A stretch of 52,084 nucleotides of DNA from CAYNEI01 sp964396185 (GCA_964396185.1 CAYNEI010000016.1:1-52084); one strand, 5' to 3'; positions 16,229-25,953 are shown, counted from the stretch's first letter. The notes: a model not told the origin generated them from the sequence alone. A program made the numbers and translations.

Positions 16229-18148
16229 ATGGCCGATAACGGATTCGTGTGGATGGTCGGGGGACCTCAGGGCTCAGGGGTCGACTCGGCCGCGCGACTT
16301 TTCGCCCAGACAACCGCCCGAGGCGGTCTCCACGTCATCGGGCAGCGCGAGTACTACTCGAACATCAAGGGGAAGCACTCCTACACGAAGATCCGGCTCA
16401 ACGCCGATCCGATCCGGAGTTCGCTGGATGAAGTGCACTTCCTCGCGACGTACGACAACGAGACGATCTGCCGCCACGTCCAGGACTACCGGGCCATCGT
16501 GCAGGGTGGCGGGGTGCTCTTCGATCCGGCGGGGACCGATGAGACCGTGGCCGACATCCGGTTCATGGACAAGCGGGTCAAAGAAGACATCGCAGAGGCG
16601 TTCGGTCGGCCTGCTGACGAGATCGCGATCCAGGACATCCTCGAGAAGGCTGAGCAGGAGGGCATCCGCCTCTACCCGTTCCCCTACGAGGAGCTCCAGA
16701 AGTCCATCGCCGACGAGCTCGGCATGGAGGACCACTTCAAGCTCCAGATCCTCAAGAACACCATGGCCACCGCTGCCAGTATGGCCATGATGGAGTTCGA
16801 CCTCGAGTACCTGAACAAGACCCTCGAGGAGATCTTCGCGGACAAGAAGGAATCCATCATCAAGATGAACAAGGTCGCCGCGCGGCACTCGGCTGACTAC
16901 ATGCGCGAGCAGTTCGAGGCGGCCGATTTCACCATCAGCGGCGTGGAGACCGACGAGGACCGCATCTTCCTACAGGGCACCGATGCGGTGGCCTTGGGCA
17001 AGATGGTGGCTGGCTGCCGTTTCCAGACCTACTACCCCATCTCACCGGCCACCGACGAGTCGGTCTACCTCGAGAGCAAGCCCGACTCCGGCGTGGTCGT
17101 CATCCAGACCGAGGACGAGATCGCAGCGCTCAACATGGCCATCGGCGGCGCGCTCACCGGCGCGCGCACGGCCACGAGCACCAGTGGGCCCGGCTTCAAC
17201 CACATGATCGAGGGGCTGGGCTTCGCGGGCATCTGCGAGGTGCCCATCGTGGTCGTGGACTACCAGCGCGGCGGGCCATCGACCGGGCTCCCAACGCGCA
17301 CCGAGCAAGGCGATCTGGCCTTCGCGCTCACCGCCGGCAACGGCGAGTTCCCGCGCATCGTGCTCGCCCCCGGTGATCTCGAGGAGATGTTCTTCGACAC
17401 CATCGACGCGTTCAACTTCGCCGAGCGCTACCAGACGCCCGTCATCCTGCTGCCCGACAAGGACCTGGCCGGCAACTCCTCCACCGTGACCCGCTTCGAT
17501 CCAAGCCAGGCGCGCGTGGACCGGGGCAAGCTGCTCGACGAGAGCGCGATCCAGCCCAGCGCGGATGGACGCTTCCCCCGCTATGCACCCTCCGAGGATG
17601 GCATCTCGCCCCGCACCGTGCTGGGCCAAAAGGGGGGGATCCACTGGCTCACCAGCGATGAGCACGTGGAGGTCGGCCACATCACCGAGGATGTGGTCAA
17701 GCGCGAGGCCATCATGGAGAAGCGGATGCGCAAGCTCGTGACAGCCGCCGAGGAGATCCCGAGCGAGCGCAAGGCGCGCTTGTTCGGCCCGGAAAGCGCC
17801 GAGCTCACCATCGTCTCCTGGGGCACCCCCAAGGGGGCCATCCTGGACGCGATGGACCAGCTCAACAAGGAGGGGGACAAGCTCAACTTCCTACAAGTGC
17901 GCGTGCTTTCCCCGTTCCCGACCGAGGAGGTGACCGAGGTGCTCAACCACGCCAACCGGTCGGTCTGCCTGGAGAACAACTACACCGGCCAGCTCGCTTC
18001 CGTGATCCGGCAGCACACCGGCATCAAGGTCGACCACCGAGCGGTCAAGTACAACGGACGACCGATCACCATGGACGAGGTCGTGGAAACCGTGGACGCC
18101 GCGCTCAAGAAAGCCCCTGAACGCATCGTGCTCAGGAAGGGGATCTAA
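16229..18148 (+). CDS. korA: 2-Oxoacid:ferredoxin oxidoreductase, fused gamma-alpha subunit
   Basis: This 639-residue subunit fuses the gamma domain (MADNGFVWMVGGPQGSGVDS, residues 1-190) to the alpha pyrimidine-binding and transketolase C-terminal domains (CRFQTYYPISPATDESVYLE, EIAALNMAIGGALTGARTA, GPGFNHMIEG, then SWGTPKGAILDAMDQL). With KorB it oxidises 2-oxoglutarate, pyruvate or a related 2-oxoacid to acyl-CoA while reducing ferredoxin. The ATG at 16229 is preceded by GAAGGTGCGG; longer in-frame reading upstream is non-homologous. The stop codon touches the KorB start with no gap. The exact substrate cannot be decided from sequence. Confidence 0.92.
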   Translation: MADNGFVWMVGGPQGSGVDSAARLFAQTTARGGLHVIGQREYYSNIKGKHSYTKIRLNADPIRSSLDEVHFLATYDNETICRHVQDYRAIVQGGGVLFDPAGTDETVADIRFMDKRVKEDIAEAFGRPADEIAIQDILEKAEQEGIRLYPFPYEELQKSIADELGMEDHFKLQILKNTMATAASMAMMEFDLEYLNKTLEEIFADKKESIIKMNKVAARHSADYMREQFEAADFTISGVETDEDRIFLQGTDAVALGKMVAGCRFQTYYPISPATDESVYLESKPDSGVVVIQTEDEIAALNMAIGGALTGARTATSTSGPGFNHMIEGLGFAGICEVPIVVVDYQRGGPSTGLPTRTEQGDLAFALTAGNGEFPRIVLAPGDLEEMFFDTIDAFNFAERYQTPVILLPDKDLAGNSSTVTRFDPSQARVDRGKLLDESAIQPSADGRFPRYAPSEDGISPRTVLGQKGGIHWLTSDEHVEVGHITEDVVKREAIMEKRMRKLVTAAEEIPSERKARLFGPESAELTIVSWGTPKGAILDAMDQLNKEGDKLNFLQVRVLSPFPTEEVTEVLNHANRSVCLENNYTGQLASVIRQHTGIKVDHRAVKYNGRPITMDEVVETVDAALKKAPERIVLRKGI

Positions 18149-19108
18149 ATGGCTGTCGCTGACTGGAAGGAAACCCACATCGAGAACGACTGGTGCCCTG
18201 GCTGCGGGGACTTCGGGATCCTCAACTCGATCCAGATGGCCCTTGCTGATCTGGACCTGCCTCGCCACCGCGTGGCCGTGTTCAGCGGCATCGGGTGCTC
18301 AGGCAAGACGAGCCACTACGTCAACACGTACGGCATCCACACCCTCCACGGCCGCGTGCTCGCCTTCGCCACCGGTGCCAAGTTGGCCAACCCCGGGCTC
18401 GAGGTCATCGCGTGCGGCGGCGACGGCGACGGGTACGGCATCGGCGCCGGCCACTTCGTCAACGCGGGCCGACGCAACCTGGATATGCCCTACATCGTGT
18501 TCAACAACGAGGTCTACGGGCTGACGAAGGGTCAGGCCTCGCCCACGCTCAAGGAGGGCGAGCAGACCAAGTCCCTGCCGTCGCCCAACATCAACGCAGG
18601 CGTGAACCCGCTGGCCACCGCGCTGGCCGCTGGCTACACGTGGATCGGCCGCGGGTACGCCTTCGATGTGATGCACCTCAAGGAGCTCATCAAGCAGGCC
18701 ACGCTCCACAAGGGGGCCGCCCTGCTCGACGTGCTTCAGCCCTGCCCCACCTACAACGACCTGCATACCAAGGACTGGTTCGGTGAGCAGGAGGTGGCCA
18801 GCACGGGGCTGCCCCGGGTCTACAAGCTCGACGACGATGAGGACTGGGACCCCGTGGTCTCGGACCCAAGCGATGCTGCCGAGATCAACGAGAAACAGGC
18901 AGCAGCCTTCACCAGAGCCCAGGAGTGGGGCGATCGGATCCCCATCGGCGTCTTCTACCAGATCGAGAAGCCCACCTACGCGGATCGGCTCCGCCGCCGG
19001 TTAGGGGACTACGGCCCCGACCACGCCCCGGCCCTGGAGAGCTGGCACGAGGCTGGAACACCGACGGCAGACATCTCCGGCTACCTCGACGAGATGCGGG
19101 TGACCTAG
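18149..19108 (+). CDS. korB: 2-Oxoacid:ferredoxin oxidoreductase, beta subunit
   Basis: The 319-residue beta subunit binds thiamine diphosphate. It shows the N-terminal CPGCGDFGILNS motif, the SGIGCSGKTSHY segment, the TPP/Mg motif CGGDGDGYGIGAGHFVNAGR, and PYIVFNNEVYGLTKGQASPT, all typical of archaeal KorB/PorB. No additional [4Fe-4S] ferredoxin domain is present, so this is the two-subunit form also used by Halobacteria and Thermoplasmatota. It starts immediately after the KorA stop. Together the pair acts in the cytosol in the TCA cycle or pyruvate oxidation. Confidence 0.93.
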   Translation: MAVADWKETHIENDWCPGCGDFGILNSIQMALADLDLPRHRVAVFSGIGCSGKTSHYVNTYGIHTLHGRVLAFATGAKLANPGLEVIACGGDGDGYGIGAGHFVNAGRRNLDMPYIVFNNEVYGLTKGQASPTLKEGEQTKSLPSPNINAGVNPLATALAAGYTWIGRGYAFDVMHLKELIKQATLHKGAALLDVLQPCPTYNDLHTKDWFGEQEVASTGLPRVYKLDDDEDWDPVVSDPSDAAEINEKQAAAFTRAQEWGDRIPIGVFYQIEKPTYADRLRRRLGDYGPDHAPALESWHEAGTPTADISGYLDEMRVT

Positions 19109-19233
19109 GCCCTCTTTCAGGCGCTCGTTCCCAGCGTGGATGTCAAGCGACGCCCTTTTCCCGTCTGAGCGTATTGCTTGGCTCCCAGCGGAGGCCTTGG
19201 ACCGTGGAAGATGCCACCTCCTCGCAGCCGTCG

Positions 19234-19608
19234 ATGATCCGCGTGCTCCTGGTCGAGGACAACATGGAGCACGCCTTCTTGGCCCAGCGGGGGCTCTCCG
19301 GAGACCATGGGTTCCAGGTCGATCATGTCCGCACAGGCGCGCAAGCCATGGAGGCGGTGCGGCGCACGACGTTCGACGTGATCCTGCTGGACTACCGGTT
19401 GCCGGACTGCGAGGGCATCAACCTCTGCCGGAGGCTACGAGACAGCGGGATCGACGGGCTCATCCTGCTCGTCACAGGGGTCGGGCGCGAGGCGCTGGTC
19501 GACAAGGCCTTCGAGGCTGGTGCGGACGACTACATCGTCAAAGGTCCCGGCTTCATGGAGCGCATAGCGGACGAGGTGCGCGCCCGCGTGGAGGGAGGCG
19601 CCGAGTGA
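19234..19608 (+). CDS. Response regulator receiver domain protein
   Basis: The product is a single receiver domain of about 124 residues. It has the acidic pocket in VLLVEDNMEHAFLAQRGL, the phosphorylated Asp in FDVILLDYRLPDCEGINLC, the Thr/Ser of LILLVTGVGREALV, and the Lys of DDYIVKGPGFMERI. No output domain follows. It overlaps the TrmB-like gene by four bases (GTGA), so the two are translated together and may work together. The ATG at 19234 matches the domain; a GTG at 19204 would add ten residues. The adjacent histidine kinase on the opposite strand is a candidate partner. Confidence 0.8.
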   Translation: MIRVLLVEDNMEHAFLAQRGLSGDHGFQVDHVRTGAQAMEAVRRTTFDVILLDYRLPDCEGINLCRRLRDSGIDGLILLVTGVGREALVDKAFEAGADDYIVKGPGFMERIADEVRARVEGGAE

Positions 19609-20813
19609 AGGAGAGCGACCTGATCGACCGGCTCACGGCCTTCGGCATCGACGAGCGCGAGGCAAAGGTCTACTACCACCTCTCGCGGATGGGGCCGGCG
19701 CGAGCCAGCGAGATCGGCCGCGCCTCGGGGGTCCAGCGGACCGAGGTGTACCGGGTGATGGATAGCCTGGAGACCGCTGGGTTCGTGGAGAAAACGCTCG
19801 AGCGGCCCCGGAAGTTCGTGGCCATCAGCATCGAGGAAGCGCTCCAGCGCAGGCTTGAGAACCGGCACCGCGAGCTCGAGGAACTCGAGGAGGCCAGCGA
19901 CGAGCTGACCGAGCTCTGGCCGCGCACCCAGCGGGAAGCTGATCGGCAGGCCCGCTTCTCCGTCCACCAGGACCGCGCCCAGATCCGGGGCTTGCTCGAG
20001 CGGATGGTCGATGGGGCGTCCGATGAGATCCTCGTCATGACGCTTCGCCGCGGGCTCAACCGCCTGGACACCCGCGGCGTGCTCGACAAGATCGCGCAGC
20101 GAGCAGACGACGGCGTGGCTGTGCGCATCCTCACCGAGCTGGATGAGCGCAGCCGCGAAACGGTGGCCCCGCTGGCCAAGGCCTGCAAGCTGCGCCACGT
20201 GGAGCTCCCCGGCTACGCGCAGATGGTGATCGTGGACAACGAGCAGATCGCCATCTTCGTGTCCTTGGACCCAGTGATGAGCACGCAGGGGACCGGGGAG
20301 ACGGTGCTCTGGCTCAACGCGCAGGACTTCATCCTCACCCAGAAGGCGATCTTCGACACGATCTGGGCGACGGGGATCGACTACGATGACCGGTTCACCG
20401 AGCTCTCCACCGGGGAGCCAGCTGCTCGCACGGAGGTTGTTCGCGGGCGTTGGATGCGGTACAACCGGATGAAGGAGATGCTTTACCGGGCCGAGAAGCA
20501 GGTGCGGCTGGTCGCGCCGGGAGCCGAGGCAGCCCGGCTTGAGCGTGCAGGCATCCTGCCCATGCTTGAGCGGGTGGCCAACCGGGGGATCCGCGTCGAA
20601 CTCCTGCTTGAGAGTGGTGAGCAACCCGAGATCCAGGGGGTCGAGGTGACCGAGATCGAGCCTCCGGGCGTGGTCGTGCTCGATATCGATGCCACCGAGG
20701 TGCTCATCGCCGCCGGTGCTGGCCAGGCACCCGACTCCCTGACGCACGATGGGGAGTGGGCCATCTGGTCGACCGTGCCCGAGAAGGTGGCCCTCATCAC
20801 CGACATGCTCTAA
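19605..20813 (+). CDS. TrmB-family transcriptional regulator
   Basis: This 402-residue protein starts at a GTG overlapping the previous stop. Residues 1-75 form a TrmB winged-helix domain (LIDRLTAFGIDEREAKVYYH, GPARASEIGRASGVQRTEVYRVMDSLE). A Glu-rich coiled coil follows (RRLENRHRELEELEEASDEL), then a C-terminal effector domain with two similar halves. TrmB proteins usually sense sugars or other small molecules to switch metabolic genes. Coupling to a receiver-domain protein suggests a signalling input instead of or in addition to a ligand. An alternative reading as a plain helix-turn-helix regulator is possible; the effector is not identified. Confidence 0.75.
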   Translation: MKESDLIDRLTAFGIDEREAKVYYHLSRMGPARASEIGRASGVQRTEVYRVMDSLETAGFVEKTLERPRKFVAISIEEALQRRLENRHRELEELEEASDELTELWPRTQREADRQARFSVHQDRAQIRGLLERMVDGASDEILVMTLRRGLNRLDTRGVLDKIAQRADDGVAVRILTELDERSRETVAPLAKACKLRHVELPGYAQMVIVDNEQIAIFVSLDPVMSTQGTGETVLWLNAQDFILTQKAIFDTIWATGIDYDDRFTELSTGEPAARTEVVRGRWMRYNRMKEMLYRAEKQVRLVAPGAEAARLERAGILPMLERVANRGIRVELLLESGEQPEIQGVEVTEIEPPGVVVLDIDATEVLIAAGAGQAPDSLTHDGEWAIWSTVPEKVALITDML

Positions 20814-20831
20814 GGCCGCGCACTGTGCGAC

Positions 20832-21266
20832 TCAGGGGTCCGGGGGTTGGACGTTGAGATCGAGCCAGTACCGGCCGATCTGCGCGATGGTCTCGATGAA
20901 CTCGTCGTAGTCCACGGGCTTGGTGATGTAGCTGTTGGCTCCCCGGAGGTAGCAGGCCTGGCGGTCGCTGTCCTCGCTGGAGGAGGTCAGCACCACCACC
21001 GGCAGGTTGCAGGTCCGTTCGTCGGCACGCACGCGGTCCAGGACCTCGAAGCCGTCCATCCGCGGGAGCTTGAGATCCAAGAGGATCAAGCCTGGGCGCG
21101 CAGCGGGTTCGCCCTGTGCGTCGTCGAAGAGGAGGTCAAGCGCCTCCACCCCGTCCTTGGCCACGAGCACCGGGTTCGTGAAGCCGCTCTGCTCGAGGGC
21201 GTGGCGCGTGAGCACGATCCGGTTCGGGTCGTCCTCGACGAGCAGGATCGTCGGCTCGCCTGTCAC
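20832..21266 (-). CDS. CheY-like response regulator (Rcp1 type)
   Basis: The 144-residue single receiver domain has the acidic pair in ILLVEDDPNRIVLTRHAL, the phosphoacceptor Asp in GLILLDLKLPRMDGFEVL, the Thr in PVVVLTSSSEDSDRQAC, and the Lys in NSYITKPVDYDEFIETI. The insertion between strands (DLLFDDAQGEPAARP) is typical of Rcp1-like phytochrome partners. It starts four bases inside the histidine kinase stop (ATGA), so it is the cognate regulator. It has no DNA-binding output, so it probably relays phosphate or acts by protein binding. Confidence 0.88.
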   Translation of the reverse strand: MTGEPTILLVEDDPNRIVLTRHALEQSGFTNPVLVAKDGVEALDLLFDDAQGEPAARPGLILLDLKLPRMDGFEVLDRVRADERTCNLPVVVLTSSSEDSDRQACYLRGANSYITKPVDYDEFIETIAQIGRYWLDLNVQPPDP

Positions 21267-24076
21267 AAGCCATCCTCCAGCGTGAAATGGAACGCCGCGC
21301 CTTCGCCTGGCTTCCCCTCAGCCCACACCTCGCCGCCGTGGCGCTCGACGGCGCGTTGGACGGAGGCCAGGCCGATCCCATCCCCCTCGACCTCCTCGTC
21401 GCTGTGGAGCCGCTGGAACGGCTGGAAGAGCTTGTCGGCGTACGTCGCTTCGAAGCCTTGCCCGTTGTCCTGCACCGTGTAGATGCGCACACCGTGCTCG
21501 AGCCTGGAGCTGACCTCGATGCGCGCATCCGGCTGGGTGCGCGTGAACTTCCACGCGTTTCCCAACAGGTTCTCCAGCACCGTCTCGACCAGGGCGCGAT
21601 CACCCCGGGCCTCCATCCCCTCCTCGATGGTGACCGCGGGCTGGTGTTCACCGGAGCGTCGAGAGAGGTCGGCGGCCACCTGTTCAGCCACGGCGCTCAG
21701 ATCGAACGTCTCGATCTCCATGGGGACCCGGGTGACGCGTGAGAGGGAGAGCAGCGAGTCGATCTGGCGAGCCATGACCTGGCTGGCTTGCCGGACCCTG
21801 GAGAGGAGGTTGCGCGCGCTGGGCTCCAGCGCATCCGCATGGTCCTCGGAGACGATCTGGGTGAACCCGTCGATGGTCTGGAGAGGCGCACGCAGGTCGT
21901 GGGAGACGATGTGCGCGAACTCCTCGACCTCCTTGGACTTGCGTTTGAGGTCGTCGAGCGCCTGGGTGCGCTCCTCGATGAGGCGTTGCTGTGTCTCGAA
22001 GAGCTGGGCGTGGCTGATGGCGGCGGCGACCAAGCCAGCCATGAGGCTCATGGTGGAGAGGTCGCGAGGCCCGAACCGGTCCTTCTCGTCGGAGAGGACC
22101 TTGATGACGCCGAAGGTTCGGCCCTCGTAGGAGAGGGGGACGACCAGCATGGAGCCCACACCGATGCGCTTGACCGCCGCCTGGTCCACCCGTGGGTCCT
22201 CGGAGGCATCCGGGCACAGGATGGGCGTGCCGGAGCGGAAGCATTCCCCCGAGAGGCTCGCGTCCGGGGAGAGGCGAAGGCCGACGTGCTCGGCCACGCT
22301 TCCGCTGGCAGCCTCGTAGACGAGATCCTCGCCGTCGAAGAGCTCGACGACAGCGCCCGTGGCGTCGGTCAACCCCTGGGCGCGTTCGGTCACCAGGTTG
22401 AGCACCGCCTCCAGGGAGAGCGGAGCTCGCACGATCTCCCCCTGGGTCTCGACGATGGCCTCCAGCCGGGCCCGCTCCTCCTCGAGGGCCTCGTTCATCT
22501 CGGCGAGCTCTTGGGTGCGTTCCTGGACCTCGGACTCCAGGTGGTCTGCGTACCGGCGGATGGCCTGCTCGGCTCGCTTGCGCTCCGTGATGTCCATGGA
22601 GACGCGCAGCACACGCTCGACCTCCCCGTCTGGTCCATGGATGGGGACGGTGACGAGCTGCATCCAGACCCCGTCTGCCTCCGTGGTGTCCGTAGCTTTC
22701 TCCCCCTCGAGGGCTCGTTGGAAGCTCGTCACCGGTGCGGTTCCGGGGTCGTAGAGATCCTGGATGGAGCGGCCGATGACCTCATCCGGGTCGAGCTCGA
22801 CGCGGTCGAGCCCGGATCCGGCCACGAAGGTGATGGTGCCGTCGGGGTCGATGGAGGAGAGGATGACGGGTGCGTTGCGAACGAGGGCCTCCAGGTGCTG
22901 TTGGCTCTCCTGGAGCTGCTGTTCAGCTCGCCGGCGCTCGGTGATGTCCTCGACGATCCCCTCGTAGTAGAGGATCCCGCCATCCTCGCCGCTGACCGCC
23001 CTGGCGCTCTCTCTAACGAAGAGGCTGGACCCATCTTGCAGCGTCCACTCGGATTCGAGACCGTGGACAGCACCCTCCCGTTCCAGGCGATCCCGGAACG
23101 CCTCCCGAGAGTAGCCGGGCTCGAAGCTACCGCTCCCCTCAAGGTTGCGGGCAAGCAAGTCTTCGGCAGAGGCGTAGCCCAACATGTCCACCAGCGCAGG
23201 GTTGGCCAGGAGCACCTCGCCTTCCGGGGTCGTCCGGTAGAGACCCACAGGGGCGTTCTCGAAGAGCCCCCGGAACTGCATCTCGCTTCTTTCCAGGCGC
23301 TCGCGGGCCCGCTTGGTCTCGGTCACGTCCCGGAAGCTCCACACCCTCCCGATCACCTGGTCACCGACGATCTGGGGCTTGGAGAGGATCTCGATGCGCC
23401 GATGGTCGCCGAGGTCCACAACCTCTTGGGCATCACCTTGGAGCGTCTCGGGTGGGTGGTCCAGGGCCTCAAGGGCGTTGGACGGTTCGGCGACCATCTC
23501 GCGCATCGTGTCGCCCAGGGACGGCGCGTGGGCGCCATCCACGGTTCCGTCGTCGAGGCCCCAGAGTTCGAGGAACCGTTCGTTGTACGTCGCGATGTGC
23601 TGGTGGCGGTCGACCACGAGGATGCCGTCGGCGGTGGCTTCCAGGATGGACTCGTAGAGGGAGAGGCCGCGGAGGGCTTCCGTGACCGCGTTGCGGTGCG
23701 CGGTGACGTCGGTGAACGTGGAGACCCGGCCGACGACTCGATCCCCCTGGACACGGGGCACCGAGCGGCGCTCGATGACGCGGCCGTCGTCCAGGCGGAT
23801 GAGGTGCTGGAACGTGTCGCTGGGGTTGGCGTACATCTCCTCGACCTGGGCGACGAACCGCTCTGGCTCCTCGACACGCTCGCGCGCGTGGGCTAGCATG
23901 GCGTCCGCATCGTTCGAGAGCCGTTCAGGGATGCCCCACATCTCACGGAACCGCTCGTTCATGGCCTCGACCTCTCCCTCGAGGCTCGTGACCAGGACCC
24001 CCTCGTGGACCGCCTCGAGGACGGCTTCGTGGATCGAGTGATCCAGCCGTCCAGGCAAAGGGATCGGGTCGATCAT
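21263..24076 (-). CDS. Multi-PAS/GAF sensor histidine kinase
   Basis: The 937-residue soluble kinase has about four PAS domains in tandem (for example LEAVHEGVLVTSLEGEVEA, LEATADGILVVDRHQHIAT, FENAPVGLYRTTPEGEVLL, and one starting VRNAPVILSSIDP), a short coiled coil, a GAF domain (about 540-680), and a HisKA/HATPase core. The phosphorylated His is in FAHIVSHDLRAPLQTIDGF; the N box is ETVLENLLGNAWKFTR and the G boxes are VQDNGQGFE and GDGIGLASVQRAVERHGG. It has no membrane segment, so it senses a cytosolic signal such as redox, light or a ligand. It overlaps its neighbours by four bases on both sides, forming an RHH-kinase-regulator operon. Confidence 0.9.
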   Translation of the reverse strand: MIDPIPLPGRLDHSIHEAVLEAVHEGVLVTSLEGEVEAMNERFREMWGIPERLSNDADAMLAHARERVEEPERFVAQVEEMYANPSDTFQHLIRLDDGRVIERRSVPRVQGDRVVGRVSTFTDVTAHRNAVTEALRGLSLYESILEATADGILVVDRHQHIATYNERFLELWGLDDGTVDGAHAPSLGDTMREMVAEPSNALEALDHPPETLQGDAQEVVDLGDHRRIEILSKPQIVGDQVIGRVWSFRDVTETKRARERLERSEMQFRGLFENAPVGLYRTTPEGEVLLANPALVDMLGYASAEDLLARNLEGSGSFEPGYSREAFRDRLEREGAVHGLESEWTLQDGSSLFVRESARAVSGEDGGILYYEGIVEDITERRRAEQQLQESQQHLEALVRNAPVILSSIDPDGTITFVAGSGLDRVELDPDEVIGRSIQDLYDPGTAPVTSFQRALEGEKATDTTEADGVWMQLVTVPIHGPDGEVERVLRVSMDITERKRAEQAIRRYADHLESEVQERTQELAEMNEALEEERARLEAIVETQGEIVRAPLSLEAVLNLVTERAQGLTDATGAVVELFDGEDLVYEAASGSVAEHVGLRLSPDASLSGECFRSGTPILCPDASEDPRVDQAAVKRIGVGSMLVVPLSYEGRTFGVIKVLSDEKDRFGPRDLSTMSLMAGLVAAAISHAQLFETQQRLIEERTQALDDLKRKSKEVEEFAHIVSHDLRAPLQTIDGFTQIVSEDHADALEPSARNLLSRVRQASQVMARQIDSLLSLSRVTRVPMEIETFDLSAVAEQVAADLSRRSGEHQPAVTIEEGMEARGDRALVETVLENLLGNAWKFTRTQPDARIEVSSRLEHGVRIYTVQDNGQGFEATYADKLFQPFQRLHSDEEVEGDGIGLASVQRAVERHGGEVWAEGKPGEGAAFHFTLEDGL

Positions 24077-24279
24077 GGCTGGTCATGGAGGAGGTCGTCT
24101 GTCTGTTTTGCGATGTTCGAGTCCGCGAAGAACGCGGACAAGGCTTCTTCGACGGTGGCCGAGATGTTCTTCCCTGTCAGGATCTTGAGGCTGTGGAGCT
24201 GGAGGTGGAGCCTGGCAGGCAACACGACCTTCAAGGTCTTGGGCTCTGATAGATCACGGTCGCCTTCACGGATCCTCAC
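24073..24279 (-). CDS. RHH regulator of the EPKTLKV family, linked to the kinase operon
   Basis: From the GTG at 24279 the 68-residue product has SEPKTLKVVLPARLHLQLHS followed by LKILTGKNISATVEEALSAFF, the RHH fold, plus a short C-terminal tail. It is clearly paralogous to the protein at 14804-14974. Its stop overlaps the kinase ATG by four bases. An RHH factor leading a histidine kinase operon is unusual; it may be an output DNA-binding protein or autoregulator. The GTG start is chosen because the ATG at 24351 would add sequence without RHH character. Confidence 0.68.
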   Translation of the reverse strand: MRIREGDRDLSEPKTLKVVLPARLHLQLHSLKILTGKNISATVEEALSAFFADSNIAKQTDDLLHDQP

Positions 24280-24402
24280 GGTGTCACACCTTCGAGGGCG
24301 AGAACGGCCAGTGGCAAGGGGAACCGTTGGTTGTCCAACTTGAACAGACAACCACCCCTGGAGCTCAGCCAGCCAACACGGTCTCCGCGGGCTCCCAGAG
24401 GT

Positions 24403-25953
24403 TCATCGACCCTTGCCGGAGAACCGGCGCAGGAAGGGGCCAGCAGCCTTGAGCCCCTGCAGCTTTCGCCCGTAGAGCAGCTCGAGGCCCTCGTCGCCCA
24501 GGGCATCGAGGTCGTCGTCGTAGGGGTAGTACCACGGCGAGCACGAGCGAGCGCCGCGGGCTTCGTTCACGTGCTTGATGCGGGTCACGGCCTGCAACCC
24601 CCATCGGCCATGGGTCCGACCGACCCCGCTGGATTTCTCCCCGCCCCAGGGGGTTTCGCAGGCTGCGAACGTGTACACGCAGTCGTTGATGGTGACGGTG
24701 CCCGCCTGGAGCCGCGTGGCCAGCGAGCGCGCCCGCCGCTTGTCCTGCGACCAGATGCTGGCCGTGAGACCGTAAGGGGAGTCGTTGGCCAGCTCGATGG
24801 CTTGGGCATCCCCCTCGACGGTCATGATGGGCAGCACGGGGCCGAAGGTCTCCTCGGTCATGACCCTCATCTCGTGCGTCACATCGGTGAGCACCGTGGG
24901 CGCATAGAAGCGGGCCCCGAGCTCTGGGAGCCGCTGCCCGCCGGCCTGGATGCCGGCCCCCTGCTTGACAGCGTCCTGGACATGTTGCTCGACGCGCTCG
25001 ACCGCGGCGGGTTCGATCAGTGGCCCGATCTCGGTGTCCGGATCCAGGCCTGGGCCCAGCGTGCGCTCCTGGGTGGCCTGGACGACGCCTTCGACGAACG
25101 CCTCCGAGACGGCCTGGTGGACGTAGACCCGCTCGACCGACGCGCAGGTCTGGCCGGCGTTGGTGAACGCGCCCCAGACAGCACCTTGGACGGCGAGCTC
25201 GAGGTTGGCGTCCTCGCACACGATCATGGGATCCTTGCCGCCGAGTTCCAGGCTCACGGGGGTCAGCTTCGGGCCAGCCTGTGCCATGATCGCCCGGCCG
25301 GTCGCCACCGAGCCGGTGAACAGCAGCGCATCGAGCTTGGAGCTGACCAGGGCTTCACCGGTGGGCTCACCGGGTCCGTGGACGACCTGGAGAAGCTCTG
25401 GCGGCAGCCCGGCCTCCACGAGCAGATGCTCAAGCTCCGCGCCGATGAGCGGGGTGTGCTCGCTGGGCTTGAGCACGACGCCGTTGCCAGCGTAGAGCGC
25501 GGAAAGCGCTTGGGTCGCCGGGATGGAGAACGGGTAGTTCCATGGAGCGATGATCCCGACCACGCCGACGGGCTCCCGGCCCACGGTGCTGGTCCGGTCC
25601 TTGAGCATGGCGTTGTCGAGCCGGGAGCGCTCAGGGCTTAGCACCGAGCGGCCCTCGCGGCCGAGGTAGGCGATCATCTCCAGAGCGGGGAAGAGCTCGG
25701 CGAGACGGGCCTCGATGAGGGGTTTGCCTGCCTCGCGCGAGATGAGCTCTGCCAGCTCGCCGCGGCGATCGAGCAGGATGCGCTGGAACCGCTCCAGCAC
25801 AGCCAACCGCTCCGAGAGCGAACGCTGGGCCCACGCCCCCTGCGCATCGCGGGCTCGTTGGACGGCTCCAGCCACGGCTACGGCGTCAGCCACGGGCACC
25901 TCACCGATGGGTTGCTCTGTGGCTGGGTCCACCGACACGAGCATCTCCGGCAT
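24403..25953 (-). CDS. NAD(P)-dependent aldehyde dehydrogenase
   Basis: The 516-residue ALDH-fold enzyme shows the general base Glu in VSLELGGKDPMIV, the catalytic Cys in FTNAGQTCASVERVYVH, the cofactor loop LFTGSVATGRAIM, the N-terminal APWNYPFSIPATQALSALYA, and EETFGPVLPI. It oxidises an aldehyde to an acid with NAD(P)+. The length and the C-terminal GRKLQGLKAAGPFLRRF tail resemble fatty-aldehyde or succinate-semialdehyde-type members. The ATG at 25953 is selected by homology; the frame stays open upstream through the structured element at 26000-26436, which is not coding. The P450 and iron-ADH elsewhere may supply its substrates, but this is speculative. Confidence 0.9.
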   Translation of the reverse strand: MPEMLVSVDPATEQPIGEVPVADAVAVAGAVQRARDAQGAWAQRSLSERLAVLERFQRILLDRRGELAELISREAGKPLIEARLAELFPALEMIAYLGREGRSVLSPERSRLDNAMLKDRTSTVGREPVGVVGIIAPWNYPFSIPATQALSALYAGNGVVLKPSEHTPLIGAELEHLLVEAGLPPELLQVVHGPGEPTGEALVSSKLDALLFTGSVATGRAIMAQAGPKLTPVSLELGGKDPMIVCEDANLELAVQGAVWGAFTNAGQTCASVERVYVHQAVSEAFVEGVVQATQERTLGPGLDPDTEIGPLIEPAAVERVEQHVQDAVKQGAGIQAGGQRLPELGARFYAPTVLTDVTHEMRVMTEETFGPVLPIMTVEGDAQAIELANDSPYGLTASIWSQDKRRARSLATRLQAGTVTINDCVYTFAACETPWGGEKSSGVGRTHGRWGLQAVTRIKHVNEARGARSCSPWYYPYDDDLDALGDEGLELLYGRKLQGLKAAGPFLRRFSGKGR

